This document shows positions 33,707 to 41,930 of a DNA stretch of 46,385 bases, piece by piece; within the stretch, counting starts at the first letter, position 1; the number at the start of each line of letters is the position of its first letter. This stretch comes from Chloroflexota bacterium. GTDB lineage: Bacteria > Chloroflexota > Limnocylindria > Limnocylindrales > CSP1-4. The notes under the pieces are model-generated. The model was not told where the DNA came from, ran no database searches, and worked only from the letters and a program-made list of their open reading frames with translations. Both the position numbers and the translations under genes were made by a program. The stretch is taken from positions 1 to 46,385 of the forward strand of contig JADGQI010000141.1 of NCBI GenBank assembly GCA_017881905.1. The letters are read 5' to 3'.

Positions 33707-35823
33707 TGGATGACCGGCAGCTGACGGCCGCTGGGGGTCGGCGCCAGGCTGTCCGCCAGCAGCTCGGCGATGTCGACCGCGCTGACCGTCCCAGCGCCGT
33801 CGGCCATCGCGGAGTCCAGTCCGTCGCGCATCATCGTCATGCAGAACGGGCAGTTCGTGGCGACGGTCCCGGCGCCCGTCTCGAGGGCCTGGCGCGTCCG
33901 CTCCGCGTTGATCCGGGTGCCACGGGTCTCCTCCATCCACATCCGCCCGCCGCCGGCCCCGCAGCAGAACGAGTTCTTGCCGCTCCGCTCCATCTCGACC
34001 AACTCGAGGCCGGCCACCGATTCGAGGACGGCCCGAGGTTGGGCGACGACGTCGTTGTAGCGAGCCATATAGCACGAGTCGTGGAAGGTCACGGTCCGCG
34101 GCGCGGTGTCCCCAACGGCGTCGGCGTCGATCGTCCGGAGCCGGCCCTCGGCCAGGAGCCGCTGAAGGTAGACCGAGTGGTGGACGACCTCGTAGTGCCC
34201 GTCGAGCTGACCATACTCGTTGCCGATCGTGTTGAAGCAGTGCGGGCAGGCAGTGACGATGCTCTTGAGCTTGTAGCGGTCGAGCGTGGCGACGTTCTCC
34301 GCCGCGAGCATCTGCCAGACGTAGTCATTGCCCATCCGCCGCGCGGGATCGCCCGTGCACGATTCCTCTTGGCCGAGGATGGCGAAGCGGATGCCGGCGG
34401 CGTCGAGGCAGGTCGCGAACGACCGCGCCACGCGGCGGTTGCGCTCATCGAACGCGGCCGCGCACCCGACCCAGTAGAGGACCTCGATCTCGTCGAGTCG
34501 CCCTTGGGCGGCCAGCTCGGCGACGGTCGGGACGACGAACGGGAGGCCCTTCGTCCAGTCCGTGCGAGCGCTCTTCGGCTGGCCCCATGGGTTCCCGGCG
34601 CGCTCCATGTTCGTGAACGCCGCGGTCAGCTCCGCGGGGAAGCGAGAGTCCTCGAGGACGAGGTTGCGACGGACGCCCACGATCTTGTCGACGTGCTCGA
34701 TGAGGACCGGGCAGGCTTCCACGCAGGCGCCACAGGTCACGCAGTCCCAGACGGCGTCGTACGGGATCGCGCCGTCGACCAGCGGCGCCGCCAGGGCGGT
34801 CGCGGCGGGCTGCGTGTCCTCCAACCCATAGGCGTCGCGGACGATGGGCGAGTTGGGGATGAGGTCGATGCCGTGCTCCGCGTCCACCGCCATCTCCCGG
34901 ATGCCCATGATGAACGCCTTGGGGTTGAGCGGCTTCCCGGTCGCGTTGGCCGGGCAGGCGGCCTGGCAGCGGCCGCATTCGGTGCAGGTGAACCCGTCGA
35001 GGAGATCCTTCCAGCCCAGGTCCTGGAGGGTCCGCAGCCCGAACGTCGCCGTCTCATCCTCGAGGTCCATCGCCGGGAGCTCGCCGCGCGGCGTCAGCTT
35101 CCGGAAGTAGATGTTGAACGGGGCCGTGGCGATATGCAGGTGCTTGCTGTATGGCAGGTAGACCAGGAACGCCGCGACGATCGCGATGTGCGCCCACCAC
35201 AGCACGGCGAATGCCGTCTCGGTGGCCTGGGTGCCGAGCGAGCGGAGCGGGACCGCCAGCGCGTTGGCGATGAACGCTCCGGGGATATCCCCGTAGCTGG
35301 CCGCCTGGAACGCCTGGGCGAGCAGCTCGGTGCCGACGACCCCGCCGATCATCGCCAGGATGAGCAGCCCCGAGGCGCTCAGCGTCAGCCGGGCGGGCTT
35401 GATCACGAGGCGCCGGAAGAAGGCGTACGCGATGGCCACCAGGACGATGACCGCCAGCACGTTCTGCATCACCGAGACGGCCGTCCACAGCAGCCCGTCG
35501 AACGGCACCGAGATGATCGCCTCGACGAGCCCGCCGGTGACGATGTTGGCCGTCCCGATCGTCAGCAGGACGAAGCCCCAGAAGATCCCGAAATGCATCA
35601 GGCCGGCGCGTCGGTCCTTGAACATCTTGGTCTGGACGAGGGCGTAGCGAACGAGGCCCGCCGTTCGGCGCGGGACCTGGCTGAACGGGCTCGGGCCCTC
35701 GGCACGGGCCGCCGCGAAGATCCGGAGGTGGCGGGCCATGACCAGACCGAACACGACGACCGCGCCCCAGAACAACGGGAAGACCAGCGGATAGGCCGGG
35801 ACCTCGGCGAACGCCGGGAACAT
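33703..35823 (-). CDS. etfD: EtfD-type membrane Fe-S oxidoreductase (ETF:quinone oxidoreductase, HdrD/GlpC-like)
   Basis: 706 aa. The N-terminal third has five to six membrane helices of the NarI type (such as LVFPLFWGAVVVFGLVMARH, LAVIVLVAIAYAFF, LLILAMIGGVVG and VLWWAHIAIVAAFLVYLPYS) with helix histidines that can hold hemes b. Then come two [4Fe-4S] motifs (CTECGRCQAACP at 280-290; CVTCGACVEACP at 361-371) and two CCG domains (Cys454, 489, 526, 529; Cys584, 620/621, 658, 661). This is the layout of the EMO/EtfD proteins (Rv0338c type) that move electrons from EtfAB to menaquinone. It sits beside acyl-CoA dehydrogenase, EtfB and EtfA. The start abuts the MoaB stop without a gap. Confidence 0.92.
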   Translation of the reverse strand: MFPAFAEVPAYPLVFPLFWGAVVVFGLVMARHLRIFAAARAEGPSPFSQVPRRTAGLVRYALVQTKMFKDRRAGLMHFGIFWGFVLLTIGTANIVTGGLVEAIISVPFDGLLWTAVSVMQNVLAVIVLVAIAYAFFRRLVIKPARLTLSASGLLILAMIGGVVGTELLAQAFQAASYGDIPGAFIANALAVPLRSLGTQATETAFAVLWWAHIAIVAAFLVYLPYSKHLHIATAPFNIYFRKLTPRGELPAMDLEDETATFGLRTLQDLGWKDLLDGFTCTECGRCQAACPANATGKPLNPKAFIMGIREMAVDAEHGIDLIPNSPIVRDAYGLEDTQPAATALAAPLVDGAIPYDAVWDCVTCGACVEACPVLIEHVDKIVGVRRNLVLEDSRFPAELTAAFTNMERAGNPWGQPKSARTDWTKGLPFVVPTVAELAAQGRLDEIEVLYWVGCAAAFDERNRRVARSFATCLDAAGIRFAILGQEESCTGDPARRMGNDYVWQMLAAENVATLDRYKLKSIVTACPHCFNTIGNEYGQLDGHYEVVHHSVYLQRLLAEGRLRTIDADAVGDTAPRTVTFHDSCYMARYNDVVAQPRAVLESVAGLELVEMERSGKNSFCCGAGGGRMWMEETRGTRINAERTRQALETGAGTVATNCPFCMTMMRDGLDSAMADGAGTVSAVDIAELLADSLAPTPSGRQLPVIQ

Positions 35824-36384
35824 CTAGGTCGCGTCCGGGTCGGGTGTCGGGAGGTCCGGCCGGGCCGCCCCAGCCGTGGCACGGCCATGGTCGAACGGGC
35901 CGTCGAGCGTCTCGAGGGCGTGCCCCAGGACCGGGACGATCGCCTCGAGCGACTCGAGCGCCCCACGTGGGCTGCCTGGGACGTTGACGATCAGGGTCCC
36001 GGCACGGACGCCGACGACGCCGCGCGACAGGGCCGCCATCGGCGTCGAGCGCCGACCCTCGGCGCGGATCAGCTCGGCGAGTCCGGGCACTTCGTAGTCG
36101 AGCGTGGCCGCCGTCGCCTGCGGAGTCACGTCGCGCGGCGTCAGGCCCGTCCCGCCGGTCGTCAGGACGAGGGCTCGCCCGGGAGTGCCGGCGACGAGCG
36201 CTTGCTCGATCTGCCAGCCCTCGTCGGGGACCGCCGCACGCCCGACCTCGAACCCGAGCCCGATGAGCCGCTCCGTCAGCCGGTCGCCCGAGTCGTCGTC
36301 CCGGACTCCGGCCGCGACGCCATCGCTGACCGTGACGACGAGGGCCCGCCGACCGTCACCTGGCCCTCGATCGGATCCGCTCAC
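35824..36384 (-). CDS. moaB: Molybdopterin adenylyltransferase-like protein (MoaB/Mog)
   Basis: 186 aa, MoCF_biosynth fold. Adenylylates molybdopterin before metal insertion. Landmarks: ALVVTVSDGVAAGVRDDDSG, GFEVGRAAVPDEGWQIEQAL, LVLTTGGTGLTPRDVTPQAT (the MPT site) and IVNVPGSPRGALESLEAIVPV. A Pro/Asp tail of about 20 residues follows. MoaB and Mog cannot be told apart here by eye. The GTG start overlaps the MoaC stop (GTGA). Confidence 0.92.
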   Translation of the reverse strand: MSGSDRGPGDGRRALVVTVSDGVAAGVRDDDSGDRLTERLIGLGFEVGRAAVPDEGWQIEQALVAGTPGRALVLTTGGTGLTPRDVTPQATAATLDYEVPGLAELIRAEGRRSTPMAALSRGVVGVRAGTLIVNVPGSPRGALESLEAIVPVLGHALETLDGPFDHGRATAGAARPDLPTPDPDAT

Positions 36385-36986
36385 CCGCCGCCCTTCTTGC
36401 GTCCGCCCCCGATCCGTCCGGCGGTCCGGTCGCCCGGTCGCACCGCCGGTCCCGTCACGGACGCGGTCTTCGGCTTGTCGCCCGGCCGGACCCAGTCGCC
36501 GCTCTTGCCACCGCTCTTCGACATGAGCCGGACCGACCGGATCTCGACCCCGCGTTCCACGCCCTTGACCATATCGTAGACGGTGAGCGCGGCCACGGAG
36601 GCGGCCGTGAGCGCCTCCATCTCGACGCCGGTGGCCCCGACCGTCGCGGCCTCGGTCCGGATCCGGAGCCCGCCGGCAGCCCGGTCGGGCACGACCTGGA
36701 CGAGCAGGTCGGTCAGCGCGATCGGGTGGCACAGCGGGATCAGCTCGCTCGTGCGCTTGCCGCCCATGACCCCGGCCAGCTCGGCGACCGACATCACGTC
36801 GCCCTTGGGGTTGGCGCCGTCGATGATCAGGCTGAGCGTCTCCGGCGAGCAGGCCACGAACGCCTCGGCGACGGCCCGCCGGGCGGTCGGCGGCTTGGCG
36901 CTGACGTCGACCATCCGCGGCCGTCCCATCCGATCAACGTGGGTCAGACGACGGCGCTCGGAGCGCGGGGCAGGCTTGCGATCCAT
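36381..36986 (-). CDS. moaC: Cyclic pyranopterin monophosphate synthase
   Basis: 201 aa. MoaC with MoaA makes cPMP from GTP, the first step of Moco synthesis. The family text is LTHVDRMGRPRMVDVSAKPP, KGDVMSVAELAGVMGGKRTS, LIPLCHPIALTDLLVQV, ATVGATGVEMEALTAASVAA and VYDMVKGVERGVEI, ending in the KSGGKSGDW motif. A further 35 residues, rich in Gly, Pro and Lys, are extra. The ATG at 36986 has GGAGG 7 nt upstream and is preferred; an ATG at 37031 overlapping the MoeA stop (ATGA) would add 15 residues. MoaA is not in the window. Confidence 0.93.
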   Translation of the reverse strand: MDRKPAPRSERRRLTHVDRMGRPRMVDVSAKPPTARRAVAEAFVACSPETLSLIIDGANPKGDVMSVAELAGVMGGKRTSELIPLCHPIALTDLLVQVVPDRAAGGLRIRTEAATVGATGVEMEALTAASVAALTVYDMVKGVERGVEIRSVRLMSKSGGKSGDWVRPGDKPKTASVTGPAVRPGDRTAGRIGGGRKKGGG

Positions 36987-37027
36987 CGGTGGCCTCCAGG
37001 GCTGGTCTTCCGGCGGCTTCGACCCGG

Positions 37028-38341
37028 TCATCCGCGATCGACCCAGATGAGCTCGATCGGCGAGCCCGCGGGCAGGGCGTCGACGGTCTCGGGGATGACG
37101 GCCAGGACGTCCGCGGCTGCCATGGTGCTCAGGACGTGGCTCCCCTGGCGTCCGGCCAGGACGACCGGGACACGGCCCTCGGCGTCGCGCACGGGGGTGT
37201 CCGCCGCGTCCCGGCGGGCCACGGCGCGGATGAAGGCGCGCCGACCGGGCGCCTTCGTGACGGGTTCGAGCAGCACGCCGCGGTCGGACGGGCGGAGCAG
37301 GCGACGATGACCGCCGAGGCGCCGGATGGCGGGTCGGACGAACAGCTCGAAGGTCACGAACCCGCTGACCGGGTTACCGGGCAGGCCGAACAAGACGGAC
37401 CCATCGGGCGTGATGCCGAATGCGAACGGCTTGCCGGGCTGGACGGCGACGCGCCACAGGTCCACCCGGCCCACGCTCTCGAAGGCGCGCTTGACCACGT
37501 CGTACGGGCCGACCGACACACCGCCGGCGACGATGACGGCATCCGCCTCCGCCAGACCACGATGCAGGCGTGCCAGGACGTCCTCCAGCCGATCACGGGC
37601 GATGCCGAGGTCGACCACCGTCGCGCCGGCCGCGGCGACCATCGCCCGCAGGCCCGGGCCGTTGGCGTCGGGGATGCCCGCGTCGCCGAGCGCCTCACCC
37701 GCAGCGCGGATCTCGTCACCGGTCGCAAGGACGGCGATCCGCGGGCGCCGGTGGACCGACACGCTGGCGGCTCCGGAGCCCGCGGCCAGGGCGATCGCCG
37801 CCGGCGTCATCGTCGTCCCGGCGTCGAGCACGGTGATCCCGGCTCGAACGTCCTCGCCCCGCCGACGGATCGAATCCCCCGGTTTCACGGCGAGGTGGAC
37901 CGCACAGCCCGCGGGCAGTGGCCCTGCAGCGTCTCGGCCACGCGGGCCGGCCGCGGCGCCCGACGGGCCGAGCGGCGTCGTCTCCTCGACCGGCACGACG
38001 GCGTCCGCGCCGGCAGGGAGCGGCGCCCCGGTCGCGATCCGGACGGCGGTCCCCGCCCCGACCTCGACCGTTGCGACACCGCCCGCGGGCACCTCCCCGA
38101 CGACTCGCAGGCCGACCGGCGTGTCGTCCGAGGCGGCGGCCACGTCCACCGAGCGGATCGCGTACCCGTCCATCGCGCTGTTGTCCCACGGCGGCAGGTC
38201 GGTCGCCGCGACGACCGGCTCGGCGAGGACGAGGCCGAGAGCCGCCTCCGGGCTGTGTGTCTCGGCCGGCAGCGGACCCCGGATCGCGGCCAGGACGCGC
38301 TCCCGCGCCGCCTCGACCGACAAGAGGTCGGCGCCGCTCAT
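37028..38341 (-). CDS. moeA: Molybdopterin molybdenumtransferase
   Basis: 437 aa. Inserts molybdate into adenylylated molybdopterin. Domain order is usual: domain 1-3 with DLPPWDNSAMDGYAIRSVDV, GEVPAGGVATVEVGAGTAVRIATGAPLP, and VPVEETTPLG; central MoCF fold with RIAVLATGDEI, DANGPGLRAMVAAAGA, VIVAGGVSVGPYDVVKRAFE, KPFAFG, and VLFGLPGNPVSGFVTFELFV; C-terminal domain to the end. A Gly/Arg/Ala-rich insert of about 20 residues lies near 140. Its ATG overlaps the DUF1461 stop and its stop overlaps the alternative MoaC start. Confidence 0.95.
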   Translation of the reverse strand: MSGADLLSVEAARERVLAAIRGPLPAETHSPEAALGLVLAEPVVAATDLPPWDNSAMDGYAIRSVDVAAASDDTPVGLRVVGEVPAGGVATVEVGAGTAVRIATGAPLPAGADAVVPVEETTPLGPSGAAAGPRGRDAAGPLPAGCAVHLAVKPGDSIRRRGEDVRAGITVLDAGTTMTPAAIALAAGSGAASVSVHRRPRIAVLATGDEIRAAGEALGDAGIPDANGPGLRAMVAAAGATVVDLGIARDRLEDVLARLHRGLAEADAVIVAGGVSVGPYDVVKRAFESVGRVDLWRVAVQPGKPFAFGITPDGSVLFGLPGNPVSGFVTFELFVRPAIRRLGGHRRLLRPSDRGVLLEPVTKAPGRRAFIRAVARRDAADTPVRDAEGRVPVVLAGRQGSHVLSTMAAADVLAVIPETVDALPAGSPIELIWVDRG

Positions 38342-39039
38342 CGATCCGCCCGCGGACGGAGCGCCCAGAGCGAGACGATCGCGCAGAGCAGGAGGATGAC
38401 GGCCCCAACCGCGAGCGAGGTCTCCTCCCAGAACTGGATCGGGAACAGCTGGACGAGCCGATCCGAGAGCGGGTCGAAGGTGTACGTCCCGCCGGCGAAG
38501 AACAGCTCATGGAAGGTCTCGAAGGCCTGGTCGAACGCCACGGCCGAGATCAGCCCACCGATCACGATGCCCGCGGCGAGGATCAGCGCCCCGACCCCGG
38601 CACCGCGCCGGAACGCCCGCCCGCCACGGGTCGCCAGCCCGACCGCGATCAGGATGATCGCGCCGATCAGCACGAGGAGCCCGAACCCGCCGAAGACGGA
38701 CCGGACGTCGACCAGATGCGACCGCTCGCGCTCATTGAAGACCGCCTGTCCGGCCACGGTCTCGGCGAACGCCGGCGGACCGACGACGAGGTCGTGGAGG
38801 ACCTCCCCGGTCACCCGGTCCACTTCGGCGGTCGGGTACCCGGTCAGGGTCGCCGCCCCACTCCTCGCCTGCTCGAACGCGACCCATTGCGGCGTCAGGA
38901 ACAGCGCGACCGACACGCCGGCGATGACGACGATGGTCGCGACCGCCACGACGATCGACACGATCGCCTCGCGGACCGGCGACGGTCGGACCATCTCGTC
39001 GGGGCCACCTCCCGGCGCCACCGGCTCCGGGTCCCCCAC
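38338..39039 (-). CDS. DUF1461 (TIGR01906) integral membrane protein
   Basis: 233 aa. Four to five hydrophobic segments: IVSIVVAVATIVVIAGVSVALFL, GLLVLIGAIILIAVGLA, AGVGALILAAGIVIGGLISAVAF, and LAVGAVILLLCAIVSLWAL. Between helices 1 and 2 the family signature is present in a changed form: NERERSHLVDVRSVF (usually ERxHMxDV). Function unknown. The GTG at 39039 has GAGGA about 8 nt upstream and lies 1 nt after the previous stop. An ATG at 38994 is an alternative that removes 15 residues. Its stop overlaps moeA. Confidence 0.83.
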   Translation of the reverse strand: MGDPEPVAPGGGPDEMVRPSPVREAIVSIVVAVATIVVIAGVSVALFLTPQWVAFEQARSGAATLTGYPTAEVDRVTGEVLHDLVVGPPAFAETVAGQAVFNERERSHLVDVRSVFGGFGLLVLIGAIILIAVGLATRGGRAFRRGAGVGALILAAGIVIGGLISAVAFDQAFETFHELFFAGGTYTFDPLSDRLVQLFPIQFWEETSLAVGAVILLLCAIVSLWALRPRADR

Positions 39040-39040
39040 G

Positions 39041-39430
39041 CTACTCGTCCTCGAGCGTCCGGGCCTGGTCCCACCAGCCCTCGAGCCGCAGGTCGTCCGG
39101 TGGGTCGGTCCCGAGCTCGGCGGACGCCTTGGCGATCCGTGCACGGAACCCGTCGAGATCGAGGTCCAGGATGTCGCGCAGACCCTCGATGCCCGCCTGG
39201 ATCATCAGCTGGTGCTCGTCCGACCCGAAGCTGGCGAGGTTCAGCATCAATCCCTCGTCGCGCCACGTGCCGACCTCGTTGATCGTGGCGCCGACGTGAT
39301 CGGCGAGGTACTGACGCCGGGTCGGCGTCTCCGACACCTCGAGCAGGATCCCGGTCGTGAAGATGCCCTGCTTCTCGAGGCGCCCGAGGTAGACGGGCTC
39401 GATCCTGGTCAGCTCGGTGATCGGCGGCAC
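39041..39430 (-). CDS. DUF4332-like helix-hairpin-helix protein
   Basis: 129 aa. The text ITELTRIEPVYLGRLEKQGI, TTGILLEVSETPTRRQYLAD, HVGATINEVGTWRDEGLMLN, LASFGSDEHQLMIQAGIEGL and RDILDLDLDGFRARI follows the double helix-hairpin-helix plan of DUF4332. These proteins may bind DNA or nucleotides, but no function is shown. It heads the ten-gene minus-strand run that continues into the Moco and ETF genes. The 200-bp gap upstream (39431-39630) diverges to the receiver-like gene and holds no other gene that I can support. Confidence 0.8.
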   Translation of the reverse strand: MPPITELTRIEPVYLGRLEKQGIFTTGILLEVSETPTRRQYLADHVGATINEVGTWRDEGLMLNLASFGSDEHQLMIQAGIEGLRDILDLDLDGFRARIAKASAELGTDPPDDLRLEGWWDQARTLEDE

Positions 39431-39630
39431 GGGCGGTGAGCTCCTCTTCGGGGCCTCATTGTCGGTCGCGGCCCATTATCGGGCCTCGGCGCAGTCCTCC
39501 GCTCGGGTCACGCGATTCCAGGCCGTTCGGCACTGGCCGTGCGATCCGTCGCCGCCACCATTAGCCGACATCGGGGCGCGGTCACGGCCGGCCACCGGTC
39601 GGAGCGCGGCCCACGGTGGAGTGCAGTGCC

Positions 39631-40020
39631 ATGGTCCGAGTACTCGTCGTCGATCATGATGTGGACCTTGCCGATCTCAAGGTCGACACGCTCCGACGTG
39701 CCGGGTTCGAGGTCGATCAATGCGGCGGGCCCACGCATGCGCGTGGCGCCTGCCCGGTCCTCAACGGGATGCCGTGCTGGCAGGTCGAATGGGCAGACGT
39801 CCTCGTCTACGACGTGTGGGCCGCCGGCTACTCGGGCGAGGAGATGACCAAGGACTTGATCGAGCAGTATCCCGGCAAGGCGATCGTCTTGACCTCGCCC
39901 GGCATGGACGTCGAATGGGTCCAGAGCGGCGTGGGCGCGACCGTCTCCGGTACGCAAGCACCCGGCTCCCTCGTCGCGGCCGTCGAAGCCGCGTATGCCG
40001 CACGGACCCCGCCGAGCTGA
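39631..40020 (+). CDS. Degenerate receiver-like protein with a Cys-pair insert
   Basis: 129 aa. The start MVRVLVVDHDVDLADLKVDT and the alternating strands and helices resemble a response-regulator receiver. Asp8 and Asp10 sit at the acidic pocket. Asp61 (ADVLVYDVWAAGYSG) is near the phosphoacceptor position, and Thr88 follows in AIVLTSPGMD. The usual Lys of strand 5 is missing (VGATVSGTQAP). Between strands 2 and 3 is an insert ACPVLNGMPCWQVEWAD with two Cys (41, 49). No output domain. It may be a phosphorylation-independent or redox/metal-responsive pseudo-receiver. The ATG is favoured over a GTG 5 codons upstream; GGTGGAG lies 9 nt before it. Confidence 0.65.
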   Translation: MVRVLVVDHDVDLADLKVDTLRRAGFEVDQCGGPTHARGACPVLNGMPCWQVEWADVLVYDVWAAGYSGEEMTKDLIEQYPGKAIVLTSPGMDVEWVQSGVGATVSGTQAPGSLVAAVEAAYAARTPPS

Positions 40021-40022
40021 CG

Positions 40023-40868
40023 TCAGGGCAACGCGATCAGGGCGATCGCGACGAGCGCGAGGACGATGCCGGCGACATGCGTCGGCGCGAGCCGCTCGTC
40101 CGCGAGCACCCGCGCAAGGACGGCGGTGACGGCCGGGTACTGCGATGCCACGACCGCACTGACGCCGAGGGCGCCCAACCCGGTCGACGCGACGAACAAC
40201 GCGGTCCCCAGCATGTCCCCGATGCCGATGACCGCCATCAGCGGGGTCGCACTCCGGACGGTCGTCCCGGCCCGACGCAAGCCGATCGTCGTGATCACCG
40301 CGAGGCCGAGCACGATCCCCCGGCTGATCGCCACCGGCCACCACGTCTCGCCGCCCGCCGCGGTGCTTCGACCCATCGCGATGAAGAACACGCCGGCTCC
40401 GAGTCCCGCCAGGAGGGCGAACGGCAGGCTCCCTCGTCCGATCCCGATGTCGTTGGCCGGCCTGGCCACGAGCACGACCGCGACGAGGGCGACGGCGATC
40501 CCGAGCACGTCCGTCGGCCGGAGCCGGTCGCCCGTGATCGCGCCGATCACGACCGGGAACCCCGCGCCGATCACCCCGGTGAGCGCGGCGGCGAGGCCCA
40601 TCGCCCCGAACGTCAGGCTGCGATAGAAGCTGACGAGGGAGACGAAGGCCGCGACTCCGGCGACGATGGCCCAGCCGATCGGCTCGCCGCCCGGGTACTG
40701 CTCGCCGAGCAACCCGAGGGCGACGATCGCGACGGTCACCCCGACCGTCTGCGAGACCACGACCGTGGACAGCGGGGTCGCGCGGCGGCTCGCCAGGCCC
40801 GCGTTGAAGTCGCTGACCCCCCAACTCAGCGCGGCACCCACCCCGAACCCGACGCCAGTCGGGGTCAC
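40023..40868 (-). CDS. EamA/DMT-family transporter
   Basis: 281 aa, GTG start, ten hydrophobic segments in two EamA repeats. Characteristic text: VGAALSWGVSDFNAGLASRR at the start, SLVSFYRSLTFGAMGLAAAL in helix 3-4, and LGALGVSAVVASQYPAVTAVLARVLADERL in the second repeat. Members export amino acids or other metabolites; no substrate can be named. The gene converges on the receiver-like gene with 2 nt between the stops. A 21-codon leader frame (40930-40865) ends on its start codon; see the separate entry. Confidence 0.9.
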   Translation of the reverse strand: MTPTGVGFGVGAALSWGVSDFNAGLASRRATPLSTVVVSQTVGVTVAIVALGLLGEQYPGGEPIGWAIVAGVAAFVSLVSFYRSLTFGAMGLAAALTGVIGAGFPVVIGAITGDRLRPTDVLGIAVALVAVVLVARPANDIGIGRGSLPFALLAGLGAGVFFIAMGRSTAAGGETWWPVAISRGIVLGLAVITTIGLRRAGTTVRSATPLMAVIGIGDMLGTALFVASTGLGALGVSAVVASQYPAVTAVLARVLADERLAPTHVAGIVLALVAIALIALP

Positions 40869-40930
40869 GCTCGCGGTTCGACGCGGATCCGGCCGGGATC
40901 GAAGGGCGCGCGGGAAGGCGATCGGGTCAT
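40865..40930 (-). other. Possible 21-codon leader ORF coupled to the EamA gene
   Basis: An ATG at 40930 opens a frame of 21 residues (MTRSPSRAPFDPGRIRVEPRA) whose TGA overlaps the GTG of the EamA gene (GTGA). No clear ribosome site lies in front. The same overlap is the norm for coupled genes in this window. Chance is a good alternative, as short high-GC frames are frequent. Confidence 0.2.
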
Positions 40931-41042
40931 GCCCGGAGCGTACAGGAGTCCGATCCGGCCGATCCGGTCGTTGCAGCGGCCGACGCGTCGGGCGTCCCGC
41001 GTCGTCCCGCGGCGACCTCGCTACGTCCCCTGGGCGATCCGG

Positions 41043-41441
41043 TCAGCGCTCGGCGTCACCGATGACGTCAAGCGAGCCTTGCCAGCAGTCGGTGGTGATG
41101 CCGTCGTGGTCGCACTTGATCTCGGCGTACCGACCCTTGACGGGGCTGCCCTTTCCCCATCCGTCGGTGACCACGCCGGTGATCACCGCCTCGAGGCCGG
41201 TCTGCTCGACATGGACGAGCGCCGTGAACGGATGAGTCGAACCCTTGAACTGGTATCTCGCCTCGATGACCGTGGTCGGACCCGGGCTGTAATCGAGGAC
41301 CTTCCCCGCGTAGGCGCCTTCGCCGGCGGCTCCGCCGACCACGCCGGCCATCTCGGGCCCCTCGCCGACCATCCACTTCGTGAAGGTCGCGGTGTCCGGG
41401 TTGGTCGCGGTCCCCGTTGTCCCCCTGACGGCGGTCTCCAT
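41043..41441 (-). CDS. Hypothetical protein, about 130 aa
   Basis: 132 aa, no signal peptide or membrane segment. The text has a beta-rich look: GTATNPDTATFTKWMVGEGP, AGEGAYAGKVLDYSPGPTTV, IEARYQFKGSTHPFTALVHV, AVITGVVTDGWGKGSPVKGR and KCDHDGITTDCWQGSLDVIG, with two Cys near the end. It looks like a single small beta-barrel. I recall similar uncharacterised proteins in high-GC bacteria but cannot name a family. The ATG at 41441 has AGAGGA 6 nt upstream; a GTG directly before is also in frame. It is transcribed alone. Confidence 0.6.
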   Translation of the reverse strand: METAVRGTTGTATNPDTATFTKWMVGEGPEMAGVVGGAAGEGAYAGKVLDYSPGPTTVIEARYQFKGSTHPFTALVHVEQTGLEAVITGVVTDGWGKGSPVKGRYAEIKCDHDGITTDCWQGSLDVIGDAER

Positions 41442-41579
41442 CACAGATCCTCTCCACGACGTCCGAGGCGGGTCCTCGAGGAGTCCTGCGTCCGGCCGTC
41501 GACCGTGGACAATGTAGTCCTGCCCCGTATCCGCGCCGTCTCGTGACGAGCTGGATCCCCGGTGTCCGATCGAGGCCGC

Positions 41580-41840
41580 CTAGCTGCCCGTGGGCTCCGG
41601 CTCCGGTTGCCAGACGTAGATCCGGGCTTCGACGTTCGCGGTCCACTGGTCGGTCCGGAGGTAGCGACCCACGATCGCTTCGCGGCTGGTCAACGGACCC
41701 TCGGTCGAGGGCCATCGATGGACGACATACTCGGCCGGCCACAGGCCCGCGGTGGACTCCCCGAGATCCTTCTGGACGCCATCTCGAGGACCGCCCCGGA
41801 AGTCGAGCAGGATGCGCTGATGCCGGGTCATGCGTTGCAT
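41580..41840 (-). CDS. Hypothetical small protein with a GGPRDG motif
   Basis: 86 aa. LLDFRGGPRDGVQKDLGEST is the notable element. GGPxDG at the N-terminus followed by aromatic and Tyr-rich strands (AEYVVHRWPSTEG, NVEARIYVWQPEPE) occurs in short phage-like or accessory proteins of unknown role. Gly/Pro-rich text and W/Y in the last strand suggest a small beta domain. A run of six or more G in front may be a weak ribosome site. Confidence 0.5.
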   Translation of the reverse strand: MQRMTRHQRILLDFRGGPRDGVQKDLGESTAGLWPAEYVVHRWPSTEGPLTSREAIVGRYLRTDQWTANVEARIYVWQPEPEPTGS

Positions 41841-41930
41841 CCTAATCCCCCCCCGGGGCCCGCGGTCCTCCCGGCCGATGCCCGCCTTTGGAGGCCGCGG
41901 CCTGTTCGGTCACCTGGCCGGCGCGCTGGG

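Noticed and set aside
33625-36579. 984-codon plus-strand open frame
   Set aside because: It lies opposite moaB, etfD and the acyl-CoA dehydrogenase, whose motifs are unmistakable; such long antisense frames arise from high GC content.
36989-39439. 816-codon plus-strand open frame
   Set aside because: Antisense to moeA, DUF1461 and DUF4332 genes; Arg/Gly/Asp-rich text without any domain.
39720-41546. 608-codon plus-strand open frame
   Set aside because: Runs over the end of the receiver gene and antisense to the EamA gene; composition is that of a shadow frame.
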